Source of the DNA: Sequoia sempervirens
Lineage: Eukaryota; Streptophyta; Pinopsida; Cupressales; Cupressaceae
DNA: 64,000 bases
Assembly (NCBI GenBank): GCA_007258455.2
Contig: VDFB02018371.1
Span: forward strand, 1-64,000
Reading direction: 5' to 3'
The notes under the pieces are model-generated. The model was not told the DNA's origin. It saw only the letters and a program-made list of their open reading frames with translations, and made no database searches. The position numbers were made by a program, and so were the translations under genes. Shown one piece after another: positions 10,306 through 20,575 of this stretch. Each line of letters opens with the position of its first letter. Positions within the stretch are counted from its first letter, which is position 1.

Positions 10306-11703
10306 TATCATGTCCCCCGCTTTAGTCAATAATCGCTTTGTCGAGGAGTTAGCCTCCATAATTTCGACCTCGTGAGGGTCGGCTGTGGTGCGTAGGATCA
10401 CTCCGGTGCGCTACTCGTTTGGTAGCTCCAGCCTTTGCGCTGTGTCGTTGGGCCTGCAATCTCTCCGTAGTGTTTTTCGTAGAACTTCTATTTTAGAAAA
10501 GTTAGGTCAGCGGAAGTCGCTATTTCGGGCAGGGCACTTGGTTCAACCTTTCAGCTCAGAATCGATCCAGTTCAGCAGTTTGATGATCAAACGGAGGAAT
10601 AAGGGATATTTAATGCATTATTAAATATTTAATAATTTGACTTTATATTAAAGTCACTTTATTGAAATATTAAATTATTTAATTAATTTGGCCTGTTATA
10701 AAGTATTTAATATACTTTATAATAAAGTATTAATTTTTGATTTAATGAATATTTATTATTCATTAAAATAAGCGCCAATTATTAAATAAATTTCTCCTAA
10801 GTCTTGAAAGGACGAATTTAATCATTTTATTAAATGATTATTAAAAAAGAGCATTGGGTCGAATTTTATTGAAGAGGATATATATTTTGCAGTCAAGACA
10901 AATCGAACCATTATGAAATGTTATTCTAATTTGTCTTTTGCTTTGAGCATCGGAGTTTGCAAACCCTAGGGTTTCTGGCAGATGATCGTTTCTGGAGAAC
11001 GAAAACTCTTCGTAGATCAAAGTGTGACTGAGGTCAGTGGAAATATCGCTTGAAGCCGGCACTTGGTGATTTCATCCAGATCACAGCTTGAGATTATCGA
11101 AGTTATTTTTGCAGTAGATTCACGAGAACTTTCATCCGGGCAAGTAGCATGCATTCTTCGTATATCCATTCATTTGAGACTGGGCACAAATTCCAAAGGC
11201 CGTACTTCATTTAATGCTGCTGCAGACAGGCCGTACTTTTGTACCTTTCTTGGCCGTACTTTCTCATCTTCAGTGGAATGCCTGTATCTTTCAGATTCTG
11301 GTGTTTGCTTCTTGGGCGCCTTGGTTCTGGAGACTGATTCTTGCCTGGAACGGGAGAGCAAGTGGAGTTATTAATTTCTATGTGCATTTATTGCTGCTAC
11401 AGCCGCCATTAAAGAGAAATCAGGTTTTTTTTTAATAAATTTATTGTAACTCATGCTTTGTTCAGACTTTTGTATTGTAAATGCTCTGGAAGTAATAATA
11501 AACAGTGCGCCTACCTTCTCTGATCATTTCCCAAGCTTTTCTAGAGTCATTTAATTTTTTATGAATTTTATTAGTATTTTTGAGAGAAATCGCAGCTTTA
11601 TATTTTTGCCTGAAAACTCAAAAAAATACAAAAATCTCAAAATTTGCAAAAAACCTCAAATTTCAGTTAGGGTTTTGAATCGAGAACCACCAGGGTTCTG
11701 ACA
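10306..11703 (+). repeat. N1 3' LTR
   Basis: It starts TATCATGTCCCC (the expected TG is altered to TA) and ends GGTTCTGACA. The right TSD TAAGA follows at 11704-11708. It matches the 5' LTR closely over 10611-11000 and 11170-11703 but poorly over its first 270 bp and over about 11005-11165. Confidence 0.9.
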
Positions 11704-12999
11704 TAAGATGAGGGACAGGGTGTTGAGATCCCTTCATGATTCACCTATGGCAGGTCATCCCGGGTACTTTAAGACCTACAGGCAGGTACGGGAGAGATTT
11801 TCTTAGAAAGGTCTCAAGACATTTGTTCTTCAGTATGTCAAGGAATGCCTTGTTTGTCAGCAAAACAAGCAAGTGCATACATACCCTGCAGGATTACTTT
11901 AGCCGCTTCCTATTCCTGAGAGGAAGTGGGAATGCTTGTCTATGGATTTCATTACGGGCTTGTCGAAAGCTCAAGGGAAAGACAGCATTTTTGTGGTAGT
12001 AGATCGATTGACGAAGTATGCTCATTTCTTCCCAATCACTACTACTTACACAGCTACATAGGGGGCGGACTTGTTTTTTCGAGAGGTATTCAAGTTGCAC
12101 GGTTTGCCTCGGAGCATAGTCAGTGACAGAGATAGTAGGTTTATGAGTAACTTCTGGCAAGATTTATTCAAACTTTGCGGGACAGAACTCACTCCGAGCA
12201 CCAGCTACCACCCACAGACAGATGGGCAGACTGAGATAGTCAACAAATGGGTGGAGGGATACTTGAGAAATTACAGTTCAGGGCAGCAGAAGGCATGGGT
12301 GAAGTGGTTATACCTTTGTGAGTATTGCTACAATACCACTCATCACATGAGTATTCAGATGACACCTTACCGAGCGTTGTATGGATATGATGCTCCAAGT
12401 TTTCTAGATTTGTTGCTGAGTGATAGCAGAGTACCTAGTGCTAGAGATCTATTATAGGTGAACCAGGACATTATGAGAGCACTCAGAGAGAACATTCAAA
12501 AAAGCTCAAAATCAGCAAAAACAATATATTGATCAACGGAGAGTGGAGCGATCATTTGAGATTGATGATTTGGTGTATCTGATGCTACGCCTTATAGACA
12601 GTCCACCCTTCGTAAGAACGGCGCCGAGAAACTCAAGCCACGATACTATGGACCATTCAGGATTGTTAGACGTGTCGATGAAGTGGCTTATGAGTTAGAT
12701 CTACTGGTGGACAGTAAGGTTCACAATGTGTTCCATGTGTCACGCCTCAAGAAGGCGTTGGGACAACAGGTGACTCCTTTTACAGACTTACCACCCCTAG
12801 ATGATGAGGGGAAGTTGATTTTGATACCTGAGGCCATTATGGATTCCAGAGAGCGTCATCTACGGAGGCGGGTTATCAGGGAATATCTGGTGAAGTGGAA
12901 AGATCTACCGGCAGAGGATGCTACTTGGGAGGGTGACAGTATTCTACAGCATCCAGATTTGAGTTTGCTTGCGAACAAGCAAATTCGGGGAGGGCGGAC
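11704..12999 (+). pseudogene. E1 integrase and chromodomain piece
   Basis: One frame from 11704 to 12457 carries the HHCC zinc domain (HDSPMAGHPG, CLVCQ) and the DDE core ([32 protein letters not shown]). Four in-frame TAG codons interrupt it at 11804, 11900, 12059 and 12455. Relatives carry W at the first site and Q at the others. Small shifts near 12495 and 12580 precede the GPFRIVRRVDEVAYEL block. The C-terminal chromodomain follows: RRRVIREYLVKWKDLPAEDATWE near 12863-12930. The chromodomain places the element in the chromovirus lineage; in that family it directs integration to marked chromatin. The copy is inactive. Confidence 0.92.
12964..12999 (+). promoter_or_regulatory. E1 hairpin and polypurine tract
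   Basis: TTTGCTTG and CAAGCAAA pair perfectly across CGAA (12964-12983). The purine tract GGGGAGGGCGGA follows directly before the LTR at 13000. The outermost pair is T-A where the other elements have A-T, which preserves pairing. Confidence 0.75.
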
Positions 13000-14252
13000 T
13001 GTGATGTCCCCGCTCTAGTCAGTTCTCAGGGGCAGTTGAGTTAGCCTATCTCTTGGACCCTTGTAGGCTAACAGGATTTGGTTAGAGGGTCAGGGGCCTT
13101 ATTTGGTGGGTTTTGTCGTTTCCGTCCTTTGAGTTCAGTGATTGGCTCACAGCAGGCCTTGGCAATTCAGTGATTGACAACTTCTGACGGCACGTCAATA
13201 TGTTGAGTTATGAGAGAGATATTAATTTTTCAGTGAATTAAAGTGTATTTAATTTATTTGATGGAATATTATAAAGTCAACTTGATTTTATAATAAAGTG
13301 AATCACTTAAATTTATTTAAGTGAAAATTAAAACACTTTATGGAAAAGTGTGCCCACTTATTAAATGTTGACTATTGAAAAGTGTAAAATACATTTTAAA
13401 TGTATTTTAAATGAAAAGTGGCATCACTTTTGGGAATGTGTGCCTTTTGGCCTTATAAGGCAAAGGAAAGGAAATTCAAACCCTATTATTGATTATTTGA
13501 CATTTCTCTTTGGCTTTTGCTGAGCTTGGTTTTCTAAGACAAGGGTTTTTAGGAGATTATTATCTTTGGAGAGCGACAATTCTTCATAGATTCATGATTG
13601 TGAGACTGTGAAAGATCAGTTGAATGATTGCATCAACGGGAGCTTGATCTAGAAGTTCTATAGTATTTCAACAGAGTTCTTTGGTTAGTTTGTTTCAAAG
13701 GTTTCAATAATTAACAGAGAGTTTGAGAGTTTGGCGTCTTCTTTCCTCTAGAAGACAGGTTCCTTTTCATGGCTATACCTTTTATGCTGAAGCTGTACTT
13801 TCTTCTTGAAGTGCGTGGCTCATCTGGCAAGGGCGTGTGAGTATCTTGATGCAAACGCCTTCCTTTTTGGGACTTTCTCTGCTTCATCATTGGCGCCTAG
13901 CTTCTCCAGCTCTTTTGCCTCAGTTTCCAGGCTGGAGAAATCATTCTATTGTCTTCTACGCTTGGATTTGTTAGTTTTCATCATTCTTGGCTGGCAAACT
14001 GGAATATTTTCTTAATAAAATAATCTAGAGCATTTCGGGTATGTCTAACATATGCAATCTCTTTGTTACGGTTATTTAATACCTTCTGCACTTTCATTTT
14101 GTCAATTTTGGCTCAGATCTAAGTTTTATAAGCATTTATATGTTGTACACCCCTTCTCTTCTGTCTAGAAACTTTCTTTAAAAAACTTAAAAACACAAGA
14201 AGATAAACAAAATACTATAGGGGTTTAGTTGGAGCCAGTTGGGCTCATCACA
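13000..14252 (+). repeat. E1 3' LTR
   Basis: It starts TGTGATGTCCCC right after the polypurine tract and ends near GGGCTCATCACA, about 1253 bp. The 5' partner lies outside the window, so the right end is set by similarity to the ends of S1 and the E3 LTR. A TATAAGG box lies near 13455. The U3 carries the same AT-rich run with AAAGT motifs as the other LTRs. Confidence 0.7.
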
Positions 14253-14880
14253 ACTCCTCTGGCTTATAAATAAGAGCAGTTTTGCTCATTTATTTTAAAC
14301 GGTTATTGTGATAGAAAATTATAGCCCAAGAATGTAGCAAGTTGTTATTCAGCTGTCGGTTCACTTTGTAAGAGCAAGTTTGCAAGCCTCTTTAGCTGCA
14401 AGTTCTTGTTCCGTGCATGTGTTTAGTGTAATCTTTGTTCCTGAAATTTGAGAAAATAAAGTCTTGTTCCTGCTTTTTCCCTGATATAAAGTCTCAAATT
14501 TCTGTTTATTGTGTTATGCTTATATGATCTCCATTTCAGCTTGCATTGAAAGTAAGTAGATGTATGTTGGAAGAAGAGTTTATCTAAGTATTTTGTCAGA
14601 AGATCCTTCCTTGTCCATTTCTAACTCTCTTGCTCTGCGTTTACTTGAGAAGTTAGAAACGTCATTAGAGTAGGCTTAGTCGTAGTTGAACTTCTAAAAC
14701 AGAAAATCTTAGCTACAACGCTTGAGTTTTATAACCTTGTGCTCTTAGTTGAACAAAAAGATAGGCAGATTAGTTTTAGTTTACTTTCTTTTTAAACATC
14801 AGCAAAGAGGGAGCTTCCCCTCCTAATTTGAAGAGCAGGTTACTGCACATAGCTGTTTGTTTCTAATTCACATTCCAGAG
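14253..14880 (+). other. Non-coding flank, possibly an older LTR
   Basis: No coding sequence is seen. TATAAATA at 14265-14272 and AATAAA at 14455-14460 have promoter and poly(A) spacing typical of the R region of an LTR, so E1 may sit in an older LTR. This is only suggestive. Confidence 0.3.
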
Positions 14881-15160
14881 GTGCAATTAAAATGCCAACA
14901 AAATCTATCAAAGGACTCCTCATCTCCCTCATTTCAACATACATGAGTTCACAACTTCTCCATCATTCCCTTCTTTTGGAGCAATTTTGGGAGCTTTGGA
15001 GCATTTACATATTTGTCTCTTATTGGAGCATTTTCCATGGAGCTTTTGGATGTAATTTAACATTTTGGAGGTTTGACACAGCCATGGTGAAGCCCTCTTT
15101 CTATCTTTTTTCATTCCATATTTCTTCTTCTATTTGTTTCCAATTTCTCTTCCAAAACCG

Positions 15161-15710
15161 TAGTTTTCATTCTCCCCTTCAATTGATTTTTAGATCTGAT
15201 TCAAATTCTTTATTTTCCTGATATCTAATCCCCATTTCATTCCTCTTCATATCCATATCCTTATTGTTGCATTTGGAATCCATTTGATTAATTTTCCTTC
15301 ACCCACACTCACTTTTATCTCTTAAAACCCTAGTATTTCCCCTAGTTTTACTCTCCCCTTCAATTCGTTTATAGATCTGATCCCGATCCTTTTTTTTTAA
15401 TTTTGACCTCCCATTTCATTCCTTTTCAAATCCATATCAGGTTTGTTGCATTTGGAACCCACTTGATTAAATTTGTCCCTCTCCTACACCCTCTTTTACC
15501 TCTCGAAAACTTAGTTTTTACCCTTGTTTTTCATCTTCTTTCCAATTCATTTTTAAATTTAATCAAACCACTTTTAATTCTCTAATTTCTACCTCCAATT
15601 TCTATTCTCTATCTAACTATATCATATTTGTACCATTTGGGAGTTCATTTGGTTGATCTTTTTCATTTCCCACCTCATCCATTCTTTGTTACAACTTTGA
15701 TCTACCTATT
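15161..15710 (+). repeat. Three diverged tandem units of about 181 bp
   Basis: Units begin near 15161, 15343 and 15524, each with a pyrimidine-rich start (CTCCCCTTCAATT or its variant), then AGATCTGAT, CATTTCATTCC, a TTGCATTTGG stretch and ACCCTAGT. The copies are clearly alignable but diverged, so this is an old local duplication in CT-rich DNA. The sequence before it (14890-15160) holds only a weak T-rich frame I do not believe in. Confidence 0.6.
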
Positions 15711-15849
15711 TTTGCATCCTTCTATCACATCCCTTGTTTTAGGAGAGCAGAAAACTACTTCGATAAAATAATAACAAAGTAAAAGAATCAATGAGGGTAA
15801 ATTAATGAGGCATGGGTGCCTAAAGAAGAGGGGGCAAAAAAGGACAAAA

Positions 15850-16310
15850 TCAAATTTATGGCATATGGGCTGCAAGGACCAGAGGATAAAGGACTTGCAA
15901 ATATGGTATGGGCCTACAGTTGCAACCATTAAGGGGGATAAGACAAGTATGGAAATCCATCTCCATCATCACATAAAGGATAGGAATATTTTGTCAAAGG
16001 GATCGTTTGCATTGCCCTTGTAGACATGTATGCAAAAGGTGTAAGCATGGAGGAGACATGAAAATTGCGGGGATGAAATTCCTCAAAGAAATGTGTTCTT
16101 GTTGAATACCAAGATTGCGGGGTATGCACAAAATCAATTTGTTGAAAAGGTTTAGACACTTTCAAGTGGATGCAATTGGTAGGTGCAAAGCTAGACTTCA
16201 CCACCTTTGCCGGTATCCTTCTTTCCTATGCCAAAATGAAATCTTTTGAACTAGTTATGGACGTCCATCAAAGCATAAAGGATAGAGGAATTTCAGCAGA
16301 TTGCATGAAA
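15850..16310 (+). pseudogene. PPR protein pseudogene fragment
   Basis: Short stretches in different frames match the pentatricopeptide repeat pattern of plant organelle RNA-binding proteins. ALVDMYAK is spelled around 16011-16035, RNVFLLNTKIAGYAQNQFVEK around 16085-16150, and KDRNILSKG around 15975. Several frameshifts and stops lie between them, so this is a decayed copy or retrocopy. PPR families are very large in land plants and such fragments are common. It is too broken to assign to a named gene. Confidence 0.6.
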
Positions 16311-17141
16311 GGTGAGGAGAAGAGAGAGGGGAGGTGGAACTAGGGGCAATTGTGTGGAAAAACCTTAGTAGTGGCAACATGCATAGGCATGACACTCACA
16401 TATTTTCATCCATCATTGTGCTCTTTATGGAAACCTTGCTTATCTTACTAGTTTGAGGCTTTGGAAAGACACCTATCACTTCTTTTTGGAGTAAATATGG
16501 ACTTAAAATATAGCTATGATAGTAGTTTCTTTCCTCTCATATTGATTGCACCTTTTTTACTTGGGGCCTACGGTGACATCAACTCTAGAGATATCTTGGC
16601 ATGACACAACCATGTGGTGGCACCCTTGACAAAGGAGTTGGCCTTCAAAGCATGTGTGATGTGTTGCTTCTTTTTGGACGATTCAAACCTTATAGTATCG
16701 TATTCCTCAATTTAGCCCATTTGAACTATTTTGGGAGCTGCACTATCAAAATTATGGCATATGTAGAGCTCTTGCTGTTGTTGGTTTGCAATTGGTATAT
16801 ATAGTAATTTTGGGTGAAAGGAAAAAGTAGGATATGAGGGAGACCACTAAGTGTCATTATTGTATATGGGCTACAATGGAGGTATATGTGATTCATGGTA
16901 TAAAGGTTATTTTCCAACCTCAAAGGAAGAGGGGCCATAGTTGGAAAAGTATATTGGTGGGAAATCTGGGCTCAAATGTCTCTATTTATAAGAAAAATCA
17001 AGTTAAAAATAGGTATGATGCTAAATTGTTCCTTGGTGATGAAGCCATGAAGAGGTTTTATCTTAAAAAATGCTATGGATTAGCTAGGAAAACTCTTCTC
17101 TATAAAGTTAAGATTTATTTTTTCTATTAAGGCCAAAGGTG
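16311..17141. other. No recognisable gene
   Basis: About 830 bp of AT-rich DNA with short chance frames on both strands. I see no motif, LTR end or repeat that I can support. Confidence 0.4.
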
Positions 17142-17579
17142 TGGCAATGTTTTTCTTTAAGAGGCCAAAGGAGACCATCTATGTTTAAAGTCAAAGCAAG
17201 GAATGATGGTTGATGTTTGTGAGGAAGAATATGTGTATAATTGAGATAACTAGGTCTCTAAAGGGGAACATAAAACCCCCTCAATGGTAGGTTTGCTAAC
17301 TACTATACACTTATATTAATACCTTGTGTTAGTAAGATCTCCATGGGGATGTATTACATTTTGTTATAATAATTTAGATAAGTCAATTCCTTTAGAATGA
17401 TAAAAACTATGCTAATATTGTGGAGCATAATAATTTGATAGTAATGATACCCTAAGGTCTCATGTCAATACCTATAGTTGGAGTCTCACCCTTTTTTTGC
17501 TGAAATTGTATTTCACTATGCCTCACACAAAAATTTCGGTGAAGCGGATAATAACATTAATATTCCTTTTATATGGGTG
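17142..17579 (+). repeat. Dispersed repeat, copy 1 (inverted partner at 44.9 kb)
   Basis: This block aligns in reverse orientation with 44887-45356. Shared landmarks are CCTTTTATATGGGTG, the TTTCACTATGCCTCACAC stretch, GGAACATAAAACCCC and the TATTAATACCTTGTGTTAG stretch. It is cut at its right end by a copia LTR at 17580. The nature of the repeat is unknown. Confidence 0.7.
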
Positions 17580-18129
17580 TGTTAGTTTTAGGATCAGATT
17601 TAACAGAAAGCAGAAATACAACAACACATGAACAATAGAACACAGCATATACCCTGGGAAAACCCTCCTTCTTGAGGGAGAAAAACCCAGCCACAATATA
17701 TCACTTATATTGAATAAAAGAGCAGCAAATTGCTTTACAATTAGGCCACACACTAGGCTGAACTGATGCAATGATTATAGCACCTCTCTAGATGCAAATA
17801 CACAAGCAATAATAAATATCGATCTCCTTGATGCAAATATAGATCTGTGTATGAAGTCGAACTCCTCCTTGAATTATGCGAACTTGTCTTGAAATTAAAT
17901 TGGATGCCAAATGAATGTGAGTCGCCCTTCAATATATAGATACCAAGATGCCTTTTCATGAAGAGTCGGCTACTTCCATAAAAGAGATGCCCTTACACAA
18001 AATGATGCGACTTCTCATCAAGTCGGCTTTAAGAAATAAATAAATTATCATGTCTGCCTCAGCATTTAATATTGTTTATTTTATATTCAAAGGAGAAAGA
18101 AATCTCCCACCGCTACAATAACATCAACA
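17580..18129 (-). repeat. C1 copia LTR, left copy
   Basis: It begins TGTTAGTTTTAGGATCAG and ends ACATCAACA on the plus strand. A purine tract on the minus strand (AAGAGGGAG) adjoins the right edge, as expected for the 3' LTR of a minus-strand copia element. It shares its ends and the block AAAACCCTCCTTCTTGAGGG with 22479-23118 but is quite diverged. Confidence 0.6.
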
Positions 18130-18171
18130 CTCCCTCTTAGCTAGGGAGATATCTTTCCAGATATCCATGTC

Positions 18172-18326
18172 ATGGAATCTCTCAACATGACACCCACAAT
18201 GGCTACACCCATTTGTGGTAAAGTGTTCATCACGGAGTCACTCAACGTGGTATCGTTATGGAGTCACTCAACATGGCGTCCACCATGGCTACTCCCATGT
18301 GTGGAAAGGAACATGTGCACAAGTGC
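18172..18326 (+). repeat. 86-bp tandem duplication beside the assembly gap
   Basis: Two imperfect units start at 18172 and 18258, each with CTCAACATG and a CCCATxTGTGG stretch. The second runs into the gap. Confidence 0.6.
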
Positions 18327-18426
18327 NNNNNNNNNNNNNNNNNNNNNNNNNNNNNNNNNNNNNNNNNNNNNNNNNNNNNNNNNNNNNNNNNNNNNNNNNN
18401 NNNNNNNNNNNNNNNNNNNNNNNNNN
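18327..18426. other. Assembly gap, 100 N
   Basis: Exactly 100 N, the usual placeholder for a scaffold join of unknown size. Frames drawn through it are artefacts. Confidence 0.99.
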
Positions 18427-19418
18427 ATATATCTTTGTGCTCTTCATTCATTACTCCAGTGATAGTCATTGACATATTGTTGTATTTCTATGATTATACT
18501 TAAAAACCCTTGATGGGTATCATGATTAAAAAAACAACATTGTTCATAAAAACCCTGGTTATTGGATACGGGTTTTGAAATGAATAACTGTTTGTAAACA
18601 CTTGACATTGTGATGAGATGAAATAGTTTGAACAAAGTATGGTTCATTGTTATACCATTTTGTAAAGAGGAAAAGTGGGCTCATATTGTTTTCATCTCTG
18701 GGAGATTATTGCAAAATCATTTTTGTATCCTATTGTAATTTTGTAACTGCAGATAGTCATTGCAGTTATAAGGTTCTAATAGGTTGCAATACCTTGAGTT
18801 TTTGATGAAGTTGGTGCTTCAGAAAAGTTATTGGAGTTGGTGCTCCACATTGTAACAGAGTTGGTGCTCTTTTGAATGAATAAAAAGATCAATTTGCGAG
18901 TGGTTTTTTTATACCCCAAGAGGGTTTTTCCACTCAGGAAATCTTTGTGTTATGTGACGTGTTTTTGTCTCTCATTCAGTTTCATGTCAATGTGCTCATT
19001 CAGTTGGTCAATGCTCTGATACATTGAGTTTGTTCAAAAGATTAATGTCAATTTGTTCAAGTCTGTATACAAAGTAAATTGTGCAAATCTGATCATTAAA
19101 AGTATTTCATAAAGCAAATTGAAATCTGCATTTTATACTCCATGTGTGAATGTTTAAAAGTATGTCAAAAGTAAAGCAATGTTATATTTTGTGGAGTCTT
19201 TAAGTTCCGTTTTGAAAAGCACAGTAAGATTGTTCATAAAGCTTGATTGAACATATCATATGATGCTTTTAATATATGTTAAAGTCTCAAGTTGCACTCG
19301 CATAAACAAAGTTGCATTGAGTTAAAGGTCAAAAGTTTAACTTGTGCTTTAAGAGTTAAAATTTGTATTACTCTGATTCACCCCCCCCCCTCTCAGAGTG
19401 AATCCACTTCCAACAGGC
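18427..19418 (+). repeat. S3: copia solo LTR, left end lost in the gap
   Basis: The right end reads CACTTCCAACA and abuts RNase H coding sequence of the minus-strand copia at 19419. The hairpin ACTCTGA/TCAGAGT around a TTCAC-polyC-TC loop lies at 19370-19399. The left end is not visible, so the boundary is set to the gap edge. The sequence has the repeated TTGGTGCT words also seen in S4 and S5. Confidence 0.55.
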
Positions 19419-20060
19419 CTTTGTTGTACTCAATGCTACAAATGACTGCTTCCTACTACACGAGGATATCATCGCATACCCCAAACTGAAGCAACATCCA
19501 GAGGTGCTCTTTCGATCAATGACACACCCTGCCCAATCAAAATCAGTATAACCATGCAACTTCAAATCCACACCTGCAGAATATCTCAGCCCATATCCAA
19601 CTGTGCCACGCAAGTATCTCAGGATATGTTTCGTTGCAACTAGATGTATTTTCCTTGGTTCACACATGAACTGACTAAGTGCACACATTGCATAGCAAAT
19701 ATCCGGTCTAGTATTTTGACTAGATACATCAATGATCCAATCAACTGCCTGTACATGATGGGATCCACCAGATCTGAATTAGTTGCAGCCTCTTTTAACT
19801 TCTGAAACTTGGTTTCCATAGGCATAGACATGGATTTGCAACCCATCATACCAAATCTCTTCAAGATGTTAATTGTATACTTCTCTTGACTTAGAAAGAT
19901 CTCATCCGGCATCTGCCATGCTTCTAAGCCAAGGAAGTAATGCATGTATCCAAGATCCTTCATTTCAAGTTAAGAAGCTAACTCCTTCTTGCCTTTGATA
20001 ATGAGATCTTCTCCAGTAAGAAATAAATCAACATAAGGAACCAAAATCAATTAGATTATC
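19419..20060 (-). pseudogene. C1 copia RT and RNase H remnant
   Basis: The minus strand encodes Ty1/copia RT and RNase H. A YVD remnant of the YVDD active site and LTGEDLIIKGKKEL lie near 20000-20040. Next comes MKDLGYMHYFLGLEAWQ, a hallmark of copia RT, then KRFGMMGCKSMSMPME. RNase H has YLRGTVGYGLRYS, GYTDFDWAGCVIDRKSTSG and KQSFVALSTTKA, ending where solo LTR S3 is inserted. A frame change lies near 19660-19690 and a TAA near 19970. The upstream polyprotein (gag, protease, integrase) is not found between here and the PBS, so the element is internally deleted or rearranged. Confidence 0.85.
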
Positions 20061-20301
20061 ATTTTCTTTAGGTTCAGTTGGCTCCCTTTGAATCTTTAAG
20101 TACTTGCATCATTCTTCTGACCTCATTGTCCAAGATTGCCTGCAATACTTGCCTTAGATAAATGTTTTCCAGTGCACACCTCTGGTACTGTAAAGAGTTC
20201 AGGGTTGACCTCCTAGACCTTATTGCAGATCACTCCATTGTAAATAGGTTTGCGGAGCTACCAATATCAAATCCAGATGACTGTCTTGTGCAATTATAAT
20301 C

Positions 20302-20575
20302 TCAGTAGCTGAAGAGGTCTTCTAAGGATTTAGCACTTAGCCTTGCAATACAGTAATCTTCACTTCTTCTCAGTGAGTTACAAAACTCCCTCTTGATCCC
20401 TGCTTCAGAGATTGCAAAGAAGACTTCTGAAAGTGAACTCCCTCTAGCCACCAACTCAGTCCCATGGCTGCAAGTTGTGACTTCATGCTTGATCATTTCT
20501 TTGGTCGGTATGACTTCCTCACAAGATGCCTCAAGCTTTTCATCGCTAAGCAATCTCTCATCACCTTCTTGCTCC
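20302..20575 (-). CDS. Unrecognised ORF in C1 interior
   Basis: An open minus-strand frame of at least 83 residues (MLSDEKLEASCEEVIPTKEM at its start) ends SLEDLFSY. It does not resemble copia gag, protease or integrase. A nearby minus-strand stretch at 20100-20180 can be read as NIYLRQVLQAILDNEVRRMM, which also looks protein-like. Together they could be exons of a captured host gene, or chance. No splice sites are clear enough to model it. Confidence 0.25.

Larger units (their letters stand above)
6238..11703 (+). mobile_element. N1: complete non-autonomous chromovirus derivative
   Basis: Two LTRs (6238-7623 and 10306-11703) flank a 2.7-kb interior, and TAAGA is duplicated at 6233-6237 and 11704-11708. 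The insertion is in the integrase region of E1. The interior has a tRNA-iMet type PBS, a decayed gag with zinc knuckle, an aspartic protease start and a 191-residue ORF I do not recognise, then a hairpin and a purine-rich tract. I see no RT, RNase H or integrase. It must have moved with enzymes from another element. Confidence 0.9.

Noticed and set aside
18172..18503. Frames of 77-96 codons running through the run of N
   Set aside because: They read through 100 unknown bases and are artefacts of the assembly gap.
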